Origin: Candidatus Hydrogenedentota bacterium
GTDB lineage: Bacteria; Hydrogenedentota; Hydrogenedentia; Hydrogenedentiales; CAITNO01
DNA length: 5,231 bases
Direction of reading: 5' to 3'
Assembly (NCBI GenBank): GCA_903922535.1
Contig: CAIXUF010001344.1
Location: forward strand, 1-5,231
Made by a program: the position numbers and the translations under genes. Shown piece by piece: positions 1-5,231 of the stretch (the first letter of the stretch is position 1; every line of letters begins with the position of its first letter). The notes under the pieces are model-generated. The model searched no databases, was not told the origin of the DNA, and was given only the letters and a program-made list of their open reading frames with translations.

Positions 1-2
1 CC

Positions 3-236
3 TGCTGCTACTGGAAACGGGCCAACAACTGGGGTGCGGCGGGGGCGATCATTGCCGGTGCCGTCATTCCCCTGTCCTATCTTGTATTGGAGCAGGTGCC
101 CTATACGAAGGAATTTGCACTGTGGATTGGGCCAAACTGGTCTGGCATCGCGGCTTTTGCCGGTTCTGCCTTGGCCATGGCGGCGGGCTCGCTCCTCAAA
201 ACCGCCGCAACGTCCGTGAAGGAGATGCCGTTATGA
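3..236 (+). CDS. Sodium:solute symporter (SSS family), C-terminal end only
   Basis: Only the last 77 codons are present; the frame is open to the left edge and ends at TGA (234-236). The fragment starts CCYWKRANNWGAAGAI. A short Tyr-Trp-Lys-Arg-Ala-Asn-type loop followed by Trp-Gly-Ala and a glycine/alanine-rich helix is typical of the late helices of SSS (Na+/solute) symporters. Two membrane segments are visible, about residues 12-31 and 41-65 of the fragment, separated by a short polar turn (EQVPYTKEF). A short tail ends in KEMPL. Family members import sugars, amino acids or organic acids with Na+ through the cytoplasmic membrane; the substrate cannot be told from this end. The gene is translationally coupled to the 61-residue protein that follows. 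The family call rests on a short piece, so another multi-helix transporter is possible but less likely. Confidence 0.72.
   Translation, partial: CCYWKRANNWGAAGAIIAGAVIPLSYLVLEQVPYTKEFALWIGPNWSGIAAFAGSALAMAAGSLLKTAATSVKEMPL
219..224 (+). promoter_or_regulatory. Shine-Dalgarno site of the 61-residue protein, inside the symporter gene
   Basis: AAGGAG lies 8 bases before the ATG at 233, within the last codons of the symporter. It settles the start of the small gene and supports its being really translated. Confidence 0.75.
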
Positions 237-418
237 GCGCAGCAGCCCACTGGTTCTGGGGCTTGACGGCCCTTGCGTGCCTGATATGGTACTCAACCAT
301 AACCTTTCTCGTCGCGTATCGCGGCGTCGTTGACATCCGCGGCATGCTTGGGCGGCTGCAGCAGGGCCTGCTCGATGATGAAGCGGAACGTGCAAACCCG
401 ACGAAACCGCGTGTCTGA
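233..418 (+). CDS. 61-residue single-pass membrane protein coupled to the symporter
   Basis: The ATG at 233 overlaps the symporter stop codon (ATGA) and is preceded by a perfect AAGGAG at 8 bases, so I prefer it over an upstream in-frame ATG at 122 that would lie deep inside the symporter. The protein has a short polar start (MSAAAH), one hydrophobic helix rich in Trp and Ala at about residues 7-28, then a charged tail (about 29-61) with an amphipathic stretch (DIRGMLGRLQQGLLDDE) and a basic end. By the positive-inside rule the Arg-containing tail should be cytoplasmic. I do not recognise a named family. By analogy with known symporter pairs (PanF with YhdT; SSS proteins with a DUF4212 small subunit) it may be an accessory subunit or stabiliser of the transporter. 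That role is inferred from position alone. Confidence 0.8.
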   Translation: MSAAAHWFWGLTALACLIWYSTITFLVAYRGVVDIRGMLGRLQQGLLDDEAERANPTKPRV

Positions 419-424
419 CCGGGA

Positions 425-1660
425 CTATTGGCGCGCAGGGGCGACAAGACGCAGCATCAAGAACTGCACCGAGAGGGCCAGAAGAACCATGAGAGGCGTC
501 CATTGGAAAGCCACGGCAATACCGGCATGCTGCGCGGCATAGCCCAGGCCGATCCCGCCGGCAAATCCGCCCGCACCCAGCACGCCTTCGTTGATTGCGG
601 CGCGCCGGTGCCCCGCTTGGGCTTGGGCCAGACTGTAATAGAGGCTCACAAAGAAGCACAGGCCGAAGTTGGCCCCCACGACGGCAAAGCACAGGGCCAT
701 CACGGCGATACTGCGCGCATGGCCCAGCAACACGAAGGATGCCGCGGCTGCAAGTTGTCCCGCGACGAGGACCGAAAAGCGTCCCCGCCATGCACGGGTT
801 CGGCCAAGGACGACGAAGCACACCACGGTGGCAAGGGACAGCAGAAAGGCCAGCCAGGAGTAGGTCGTGGCCGGGCCGACGGCGTCAAGGAATGCCGGGC
901 GATAATGGCCGACAAGCGCGAGCGATCCGTCGTCGGCGAGCGCTTTCACGCGCATGGGATACACCGACCGCACCGCGGCGAAAAGCCCGTTGGCTGTGAA
1001 GGTGGCCACCCATGAGGCGCACAGCAGGCCCGTTGTCACCGGGAACGGCGGTTCTTTATCCGGGCTCCCTCCGTCCTGATGTTTCGTCAGTGACCGCGGG
1101 GCCTTGGGCAGGAGCGTTATGATGATGCCCATCACGGCGAGGCAAAGCGCAAACAGCGCGGCGAAAGGCAGACGGAAGTCCATGTCGTACAGGGGCCCCG
1201 CGAGCAGCGGGCTCAGTGTGAATCCGAAGGCCGTGGCCGTGTTAAACCCGGCCAGATGGCGGGCGCGCGCCACCGGGTCCGGCTCCCGCCCCAGCCAGGC
1301 CTGCATGGCCGGCCAGGCCAGTGCCAATCCCAGGAAAGGCACCGAGGCGGCCATGACACAGAGGGCGGGCGTGTCCGTCCAGGGCGCCAAGGTAAAGAGC
1401 AGGGCAAACAGCCCCACGCCGGCCAAAGCCCAATGCAGGCCCTGTTTTGCCCGGGACACAAACCCGGCCGACAGCAGGCAGCCGATGGAATACAGGGCCA
1501 TCTGGACGGCACCCACCGTGCCCGAAAGGGCCACTCCGCCGTGGAGCCGTTCGAATATGAAGAACGGCATGGCCGTCAGGCCGACAGCCACGGAGAAGTC
1601 CAGCAGGAACGCGGCCAAATACATGCGGTGGTGCGCCTGGCAGAACCAACGGGCAATCAC
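425..1660 (-). CDS. Major facilitator superfamily (MFS) transporter
   Basis: This 411-residue polytopic protein has twelve plausible membrane helices, near residues 13-36, 44-68, 75-94, 100-122, 137-158, 163-184, 208-230, 266-286, 295-313, 318-344, 355-379 and 384-405. A polar loop (about 186-207, with KHQDGGSPDKEPP) separates the two six-helix halves, the standard MFS layout and length. The best start is the GTG at 1660-1658, with GAAGGA 9 bases upstream. A longer reading from a GTG at 1747 would add 29 mostly polar residues, lacks that spacing and overlaps the deacetylase gene. An ATG at 1624 (399 residues) is the other option. The gene follows the deacetylase by 43 bases with no visible terminator, so both probably share a transcript. 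Its substrate is unknown; uptake or export of a sugar or breakdown product is a guess from context. Its TAG stop lies 6 bases from the convergent 61-residue gene. Confidence 0.85.
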   Translation of the reverse strand: MIARWFCQAHHRMYLAAFLLDFSVAVGLTAMPFFIFERLHGGVALSGTVGAVQMALYSIGCLLSAGFVSRAKQGLHWALAGVGLFALLFTLAPWTDTPALCVMAASVPFLGLALAWPAMQAWLGREPDPVARARHLAGFNTATAFGFTLSPLLAGPLYDMDFRLPFAALFALCLAVMGIIITLLPKAPRSLTKHQDGGSPDKEPPFPVTTGLLCASWVATFTANGLFAAVRSVYPMRVKALADDGSLALVGHYRPAFLDAVGPATTYSWLAFLLSLATVVCFVVLGRTRAWRGRFSVLVAGQLAAAASFVLLGHARSIAVMALCFAVVGANFGLCFFVSLYYSLAQAQAGHRRAAINEGVLGAGGFAGGIGLGYAAQHAGIAVAFQWTPLMVLLALSVQFLMLRLVAPARQ

Positions 1661-1669
1661 GGGCGCTTG

Positions 1670-1675
1670 TCCTTC
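1670..1675 (-). promoter_or_regulatory. Shine-Dalgarno site deciding the GTG start of the MFS gene
   Basis: On the minus strand GAAGGA lies 9 bases before the GTG at 1660-1658, in the 43-base gap after the deacetylase stop (1706-1704). It is the best-spaced site in this stretch and is why I start the transporter at 1660. Confidence 0.55.
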
Positions 1676-1703
1676 GGCGTCCGCCGTGCGGAAAGTTTTT
1701 TTC

Positions 1704-2588
1704 TTACCATCGCCCGGCCGCCTGGCGGGCCTCAAGAAATTCCGCACCCCGTTCGAGAAGACGCTTAATCAGCAAGTCAAGCTGTTTGGCCGCATGGGCC
1801 CCGCAGTTGAGCGTAATGAACGGGTCGGGACGCACTGCCCCCTCGCTGTAGAAGATGTCGCCCTGGGGCATGGGATGGAACTCCCAGGGATGAAAGTAGA
1901 AGCACAGGAACGGCGCGACCCCGCGGGATCGGGCATAACCGATAAACCCGTCAATGTGATGCAGCATGGCCTCGGTGCCCTCGGTGCGGTACAACGGCCA
2001 CTGGTCCATGTCGCGCCCGTACATGTCCTTCGATTCCATCGACAGGTCGGCGAAATTGGGAAGCTCAACAAGGCGCAGGTCGCCCGGCTGCGTCCAATCC
2101 TCCCGGCTGGGGTGGTAGGGGGTGAGCCGGTCACGGAAGAAGAACATGGGATAAGTGGCGTCGGCCACGTAGCCGAGTTCGTCCAGCGCGTTGACCACCG
2201 CCGTCGATCCGAAAAGACGCGGACACCGGAACGAAACGGGCCGCACTCCGGCGACATCTTCCACCAATTCCGTGCACAGCCGCAGGCGGTTTGGCACCTC
2301 CTCGGGCAGGATGGGCAGCATGCCGGGGATCTCGTACAGCGAGTCGCCGATGGTCTCATGGAAAAGCGTGTGGGCGCCGATCTCGTGGCCCCGCGCTTTC
2401 ACGGTTTGGACCACCTCGGGGTGTTTCTTCAGGCTGTCTCCCGTGAAGAAAAAGGTGGCCGGAACGTTGTTCCTTTTGAGGATGTCGAGGATAACCGGCG
2501 TGCCATGCTGAAGTCCCTCGTAGTAGGGGGTCCAACTGCCGATGTCCGTTTCCATGTCAAAGCCGAGCACTACCTGCAAATCACTCAT
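1704..2588 (-). CDS. Polysaccharide deacetylase-fold (CE4/NodB homology) protein, cytoplasmic
   Basis: The protein is 294 residues long, starting at an ATG with GGGAG 7 bases upstream. CE4 motifs appear in order. LGFDMETD (residues 8-15) gives acidic residues D11, E13 and D15 in place of the usual TFDDG. ATFFFTG is at 44-50. GHEIGAHTLFHE (67-78) supplies the metal-binding pair H73/H77. FRCPRLFG (120-127) has the conserved Arg of motif 3, and FHPWEF (232-237) has the late His. These enzymes use a divalent metal to hydrolyse N- or O-acyl groups from sugars, or C-N bonds in some relatives. There is no signal peptide or membrane helix, so it should act in the cytoplasm on an imported compound. 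The Asp-first metal motif, ~290-residue length and missing signal resemble the Helicobacter pylori PgdA / PuuE-like branch more than classical secreted chitin or peptidoglycan deacetylases. The exact substrate is unknown. It is first gene of a minus-strand unit with the MFS transporter. Confidence 0.88.
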   Translation of the reverse strand: MSDLQVVLGFDMETDIGSWTPYYEGLQHGTPVILDILKRNNVPATFFFTGDSLKKHPEVVQTVKARGHEIGAHTLFHETIGDSLYEIPGMLPILPEEVPNRLRLCTELVEDVAGVRPVSFRCPRLFGSTAVVNALDELGYVADATYPMFFFRDRLTPYHPSREDWTQPGDLRLVELPNFADLSMESKDMYGRDMDQWPLYRTEGTEAMLHHIDGFIGYARSRGVAPFLCFYFHPWEFHPMPQGDIFYSEGAVRPDPFITLNCGAHAAKQLDLLIKRLLERGAEFLEARQAAGRW

Positions 2589-2686
2589 TTGATGTCTCCC
2601 GAATCAGGTCTGCTGGAAAGGCACACATTCTCCATACTTCTTGCTGCCGTCATTGTGTCACGGGCAAGAGTCAGGGCATTGAGTGC

Positions 2687-2692
2687 ATTATA
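2687..2692 (-). promoter_or_regulatory. Candidate -10 box for the deacetylase-MFS unit
   Basis: Read on the minus strand this is TATAAT, a perfect -10 hexamer, about 98 bases upstream of the deacetylase ATG. No good -35 lies at 16-18 bases (that position reads CCCGGG), so the promoter may depend on an activator, or the match may be chance in an AT-rich patch. It lies in the left arm of the 20-base inverted repeat. Confidence 0.35.
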
Positions 2693-2707
2693 CGCGAATT
2701 TGTATAA
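2688..2707. promoter_or_regulatory. Inverted repeat TTATAC-N8-GTATAA, candidate shared operator
   Basis: Six-base perfect arms (2688-2693 and 2702-2707) flank an 8-base spacer. The element overlaps the candidate -10 boxes of both outward promoters, so a dimeric repressor bound here could block both. The spacing suits a two-fold symmetric helix-turn-helix dimer, but I cannot name the regulator, and none is encoded in the window. The arms also resemble paired -10 boxes, which could produce the symmetry without an operator. Confidence 0.4.
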
Positions 2708-2750
2708 ATCCCGGGCGCGGCGGCCAAGCGTCCCGATAACAGCCTGTCTG

Positions 2751-2799
2751 GCAACGCAGTTGCGCAATGCGCAATTATAACGCACGGAAACTGTGCAAC
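2751..2799 (+). repeat. Overlapping GCAAC / TTGCGCAA repeats in the URO-D gene leader
   Basis: Several short symmetries overlap. GCAAC-GCA-GTTGC spans 2751-2763. TTGCGC-AAT-GCGCAA is a perfect 15-base inverted repeat at 2760-2774. TGCGCAA occurs twice in tandem (2761-2767 and 2768-2774). TGTGCAAC at 2792-2799 can pair with GTTGCGCA at 2759-2766 as RNA with one G-U pair. The strand GTTGC at 2759-2763 therefore has three possible partners. This may be a cluster of DNA operator half-sites, or a leader RNA switching between hairpins just before the ribosome site. No uridine run follows, so a simple terminator is not supported. Confidence 0.45.
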
Positions 2800-2803
2800 G
2801 AGC

Positions 2804-2808
2804 AGGAG
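2804..2808 (+). promoter_or_regulatory. Shine-Dalgarno site deciding the URO-D gene start
   Basis: AGGAG lies 8 bases before the ATG at 2817. It rules against the in-frame GTG at 2793, which lies upstream of this site and would add 8 residues of no family character. Confidence 0.8.
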
Positions 2809-2816
2809 CGGCGATC

Positions 2817-3908
2817 ATGAGAGTTCCCTTGACGACCCCGAGTCCCGACATAGAACGCTTTGTCGGCGTCATTCGCGGGGAGATTGTCCCCAAACGGCCT
2901 CCGCTGGCGGAATTGTTCCTGGACCATGAGGTGGAGCGCGAGATTGCGCAGGCGCACTTGGGGCTGGACTGGGTCGAGCCGTCCGCCGACCGCGATGCCA
3001 TGGCGGCCTACCTGCGCAACCGGACCGAAGTCTATTACCGCATGGGCTACGACTATATCCGCGTAACCGGCGGCGCGGATTTCCCGGCGACCTCCCTTGA
3101 TGTTGCCGACACGGCCGAACTGTCCCGGGGCGACCGCCACTGGGCCAATGAAGCCTGCGGCCCCATCGCGTCCTGGGAAGACTTCGAAAAGTATCCCTGG
3201 CCCGATCCGGCCAAGGCCGACCTCTGGCACTACGAATATGCCGCAAAGAACCTGCCCGAAGGCATGGGCCTCTTTGTCTGTCCCACAAGCGGCTTTCTCG
3301 AAATACCGCTCGACACGCTTCTCGGCTACACGAATCTCTGCTATCTCATTTACGAGCAGCCCGACCTGGTGGAGGCGGTCTTCCAACGGGTGGGTGACAT
3401 CATTTGCGCCGCCTACGAACGGCTCATCGGCCTGCCCAACCTGCGCGGCTTCTTCCAGGGCGACTACATGGGATTCAAGACGGGCACACTGGTTTCGCCC
3501 GACCAGTTGCGGACCCTCGTGCTGCCGTGGCACAAGAAGATGGCGGACTTGGCGCACCGCAACGGGCTCCTCTACATGCTGCACTCCTGCGGCAATCTCG
3601 AAGCCATCACGGAAGACCTCATCAGCGATGTCGGAATTGACGCGCGGCATTCCTACGAGGACGAGGGCAATTCGGTCATAGATTTCAAGGCCCGTTACGG
3701 AGACCGCGTGACCATACTCGGCGGCGTGGATGTTGACAAACTGGCACGGCTGCCCGAAGCCGAACTGCGGGCCCATGTGCGCACCGTCATCGAAACCTGC
3801 ATGCCCGGAGGGCGTTTTGCCCTGGGTTCAGGCAACACGGTATGCAACTACATCCCCGTCGAAAACTACTTCGCCATGGTCGAGGAGGCGTTGAATTACG
3901 CGGGCTAA
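2817..3908 (+). CDS. Uroporphyrinogen decarboxylase (URO-D) superfamily protein, probably not a haem enzyme
   Basis: The 363-residue protein starts at the ATG with AGGAG at 8 bases. URO-D-fold landmarks: GLFVCPTSGFLE (151-162); FFQGDYMGFKTGTLVSPDQL (212-231) with the conserved Asp216 and the Lys-Thr-Gly-Thr step; LLYMLHSCGN (251-260), the strand ending in His-x-Cys-Gly (H256, C258); ILGGVDVDKLA (300-310); and a C-terminal GGRFALGSGN...VENYFAM (331-354). The N-terminal arginine motif used by true haem-pathway HemE for its porphyrin is absent, so haem synthesis is unlikely. The His-x-Cys pair matches zinc ligands of the MtaA/MtbA corrinoid methyltransferases, and a later Cys (C328 or C343) could be the third ligand. 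Methyl transfer or demethylation is thus the best guess, but no corrinoid protein is encoded nearby. It is cytoplasmic, with no signal or helices. It is followed by the hydrolase after 37 bases, probably in one operon. Confidence 0.87.
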   Translation: MRVPLTTPSPDIERFVGVIRGEIVPKRPPLAELFLDHEVEREIAQAHLGLDWVEPSADRDAMAAYLRNRTEVYYRMGYDYIRVTGGADFPATSLDVADTAELSRGDRHWANEACGPIASWEDFEKYPWPDPAKADLWHYEYAAKNLPEGMGLFVCPTSGFLEIPLDTLLGYTNLCYLIYEQPDLVEAVFQRVGDIICAAYERLIGLPNLRGFFQGDYMGFKTGTLVSPDQLRTLVLPWHKKMADLAHRNGLLYMLHSCGNLEAITEDLISDVGIDARHSYEDEGNSVIDFKARYGDRVTILGGVDVDKLARLPEAELRAHVRTVIETCMPGGRFALGSGNTVCNYIPVENYFAMVEEALNYAG

Positions 3909-3945
3909 ACCGGGCATTCAGGACCTGGACAAGGACAAGAAACGC

Positions 3946-5231
3946 ATGCAAATAACGCGCAGAGAACTCATGCAAATAGGAGCACTGGGAGCCATGGGCA
4001 TTGTGACCGACAGCAAACAGGCGGCGGCGGCAGAAACCGGACAGGCGAATGCGGCACCAGTCGCCAACCATGATTGGCTGCGCAAGCGCCAGCGCATCTA
4101 TTGGTACGATCAGTACGCGTTGAATGATCAGGAGACGGCCTTCGCCAACTACGATCCCGACAGGATCGCAAAGGAAATGGCGGGCGTCGGGGCGGAAATC
4201 GTCGCGGTGTACGCGGCCAACCAGTTCAGTGTGGCCTACTATCCCAGCAAGATTTGGCCCATGCACCCGAACCTGAAGGGCCGGGATTACTTCGGCGAGG
4301 TTTCTTCGCGCCTGCAGGCCCAGGGGCAGAAAGTCATCGCCTACATCAACTGGCTCGAATCGCGCCACCCGGAATGGTATGTGGTTCCCATGGGTGGGCA
4401 GCCGGAAAAAGAGTTCCCCCTCGCCTCATGGGCCAGGCCGGACAACCCAGACGGACGCGTGCAGCAGGTGCCCGGCGGTTCGTGGCGCTTTGCCTGCATC
4501 AATTCACCGCGCCGGAAGCAGGTCGTTGAGATCGCGCGCGAGATCATCGAGCGCTATCATCCCGACGGCTTTCACCTCGACATGTGCTTCAACAGCGGCG
4601 TGTGCGTGTGCGAATACTGCCGCCCCACGCTGGAGCGCATCTGCGGCACCAAAGACATAACGCAGGAGGCCATCAATGCGCACTGGCGGGAGTTCATAGA
4701 CTGGCGCAATGAATGCAGCGCCTCGCTCATCGGGGATGTGTCGGCAGTCCTGCGCGAACACGGTGTATTCGCCGCACACAACGGGCAGAACCCGCTCTGG
4801 CTCTCGCCGATGTACGGTTTTGACAAGAACCTCCTGCCTCACCTGGACATCTATGTGTCTGAAATCTTCTACGACCTGCACGCGTCCGATCTGACGATGC
4901 GCTGGCACCGCGCCCTGAATATGCCCTCTTGCGAGCTTCTCACCTCCACTTCGCCCATGCACGCCCATCTGTCCGTGCCCTTTGCCGCATGGCAAATCAG
5001 TGCCGCCAGCGCCAAGGCAAACGGCTGTGATGTTTTGGGTCCATGCGGCGTCGGCGCATACCCGGACACCACCAGTTCAAAGACGCTGCATGAGACGGTT
5101 CGCAGGGGCTTGGATTTCTTTATGGAGGACGCGGACCTGCACACCGGGGCCGTGCCGGACGCCAAGGTGGCGCTCGTGTTCTCCTGGGCAACGCGCAAGT
5201 ACTTCCGTGCCGGCCGGATGGACTGGTCCCA
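3946..5231 (+). CDS. Exported GHL6-like glycoside hydrolase (alpha-amylase/fucosidase-type barrel), 3' end cut
   Basis: The frame is open for 428 codons to the window edge. The ATG at 3946 has AAGGA 10 bases upstream. The first residues, MQITRRELMQ, carry a twin arginine (R5-R6), then a short hydrophobic stretch (11-20) and an Ala-rich region (26-39) with possible cleavage sites, so Tat export is likely. The mature part resembles Pfam's hypothetical glycosyl hydrolase 6: DPDRIAKEMAGVGAEIVAVY (70-89), FSVAYYPSKIWPMHPNLKGR (94-113), then KVIAYINWLESRHPEW (129-144). A beta-strand reading DGFHLDMCF (207-215) is followed by a CxCxxC cluster (C220, C222, C225). D212 is a candidate nucleophile and E306 (in VSEIFYD) a candidate acid; both are inferred from position. 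Family members often end in a beta-galactosidase-type trimerisation domain, which would lie beyond the edge. Substrate unknown. It sits 37 bases after the URO-D gene with no terminator, suggesting co-transcription. Confidence 0.82.
   Translation, partial: MQITRRELMQIGALGAMGIVTDSKQAAAAETGQANAAPVANHDWLRKRQRIYWYDQYALNDQETAFANYDPDRIAKEMAGVGAEIVAVYAANQFSVAYYPSKIWPMHPNLKGRDYFGEVSSRLQAQGQKVIAYINWLESRHPEWYVVPMGGQPEKEFPLASWARPDNPDGRVQQVPGGSWRFACINSPRRKQVVEIAREIIERYHPDGFHLDMCFNSGVCVCEYCRPTLERICGTKDITQEAINAHWREFIDWRNECSASLIGDVSAVLREHGVFAAHNGQNPLWLSPMYGFDKNLLPHLDIYVSEIFYDLHASDLTMRWHRALNMPSCELLTSTSPMHAHLSVPFAAWQISAASAKANGCDVLGPCGVGAYPDTTSSKTLHETVRRGLDFFMEDADLHTGAVPDAKVALVFSWATRKYFRAGRMDWS

Larger units (their letters stand above)
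2679..2708 (+). promoter_or_regulatory. Candidate sigma-70-type promoter toward the URO-D and hydrolase genes
   Basis: TTGAGT (2679-2684) as -35 and TATAAA (2703-2708) as -10 are separated by 18 bases, matching 4/6 and 5/6 of the consensus. Transcription would begin near 2715, leaving a leader of about 100 bases that contains the repeats at 2751-2799. The -10 lies in the right arm of the 20-base inverted repeat at 2688-2707. The call is from consensus alone. Confidence 0.45.
2589..2816. other. Divergent intergenic region between the deacetylase and URO-D genes
   Basis: These 228 bases separate two start codons facing outward. Both start codons have their own Shine-Dalgarno site at the edge of the region. 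The middle (about 2679-2710) is AT-rich against the GC-rich surroundings and holds candidate promoters for both strands. The part from 2751 to 2799 is full of short inverted and direct repeats. The stretch 2595-2675 shows no motif I can name. I see no convincing small gene here. Confidence 0.8.

Noticed and set aside
231..821. A 196-codon minus-strand frame overlapping the end of the MFS gene and the 61-residue gene
   Set aside because: It lies in a different frame from the 12-helix transporter, has Arg/Cys/Pro-rich shadow composition and no start signal.
1661..1747. N-terminal extension of the MFS protein from the GTG at 1747
   Set aside because: It would add 29 polar residues before the first helix and overlap the deacetylase by 44 bases, whereas the GTG at 1660 has GAAGGA at 9 bases.
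1104..2780. A 558-codon open frame on the plus strand across the MFS and deacetylase genes
   Set aside because: It is the antisense of two well-supported genes, shows no family motif, and has the low-complexity Arg/Pro/Ala composition expected of a shadow in GC-rich DNA.
2776..2781. TATAAC as a second plus-strand -10 box
   Set aside because: No -35-like hexamer lies 16-18 bases upstream; TTGCGC at 2760 is only 10 bases away. It would leave a workable leader, but the promoter at 2679-2708 matches better.
2793..2816. GTG at 2793 as the URO-D start
   Set aside because: The AGGAG at 2804-2808 lies downstream of it and is ideally spaced for the ATG at 2817.
2585..3001. A 138-codon minus-strand frame spanning the divergent intergenic region
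   Set aside because: It starts inside the URO-D gene on the opposite strand and crosses the promoter region; composition and lack of motifs argue against a real gene.
2775..3776. A 333-codon open frame on the minus strand opposite the URO-D gene
   Set aside because: The URO-D frame carries clear family motifs and a good ribosome site; the opposite frame has neither and is explained by GC-biased third positions.

Overview
The window looks like a GC-rich, free-living, carbohydrate-using bacterium of the Planctomycetota / Lentisphaerota / Candidatus Hydrogenedentota kind. This is an inference from gene content: an SSS-family symporter with a tiny coupled membrane protein, an orphan URO-D-fold protein that is not a haem enzyme, and a secreted GHL6-type glycoside hydrolase with a twin-arginine leader. 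Nothing here is a taxonomic marker, so the placement is tentative. No RNA gene, insertion sequence, CRISPR array or phage gene is visible.

Layout. (1) Bases 3-418, plus strand: the last 77 codons of a sodium:solute symporter, then a 61-residue single-pass membrane protein joined to it by an ATGA overlap. (2) Bases 425-2588, minus strand: a polysaccharide-deacetylase-fold (CE4/NodB) protein followed by a 12-helix MFS transporter, probably one transcript. The MFS gene converges on the symporter unit with only 6 bases between stop codons. (3) Bases 2589-2816: a 228-base divergent intergenic region. A 20-base inverted repeat carries candidate -10 boxes for both directions, and a cluster of TTGCGCAA-type repeats sits just upstream of the URO-D gene. 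(4) Bases 2817-5231, plus strand: the URO-D-superfamily gene, then 37 bases downstream the GHL6-like hydrolase, which runs off the window end.

How it may work together (inference): a glycan or glycoside is cut outside the cytoplasmic membrane by the exported hydrolase. Fragments enter through the SSS and/or MFS carriers. Inside, the signal-less CE4 protein removes an acyl group, and the URO-D protein, whose relatives include corrinoid-linked methyltransferases, may act on a methyl group. The divergent promoter pair would let one regulator control both arms. The substrate cannot be read from the sequence. Every gene belongs to a recognisable superfamily; the least explained elements are the divergent operator, the repeat-rich leader, the 61-residue symporter partner and the precise role of the URO-D protein.
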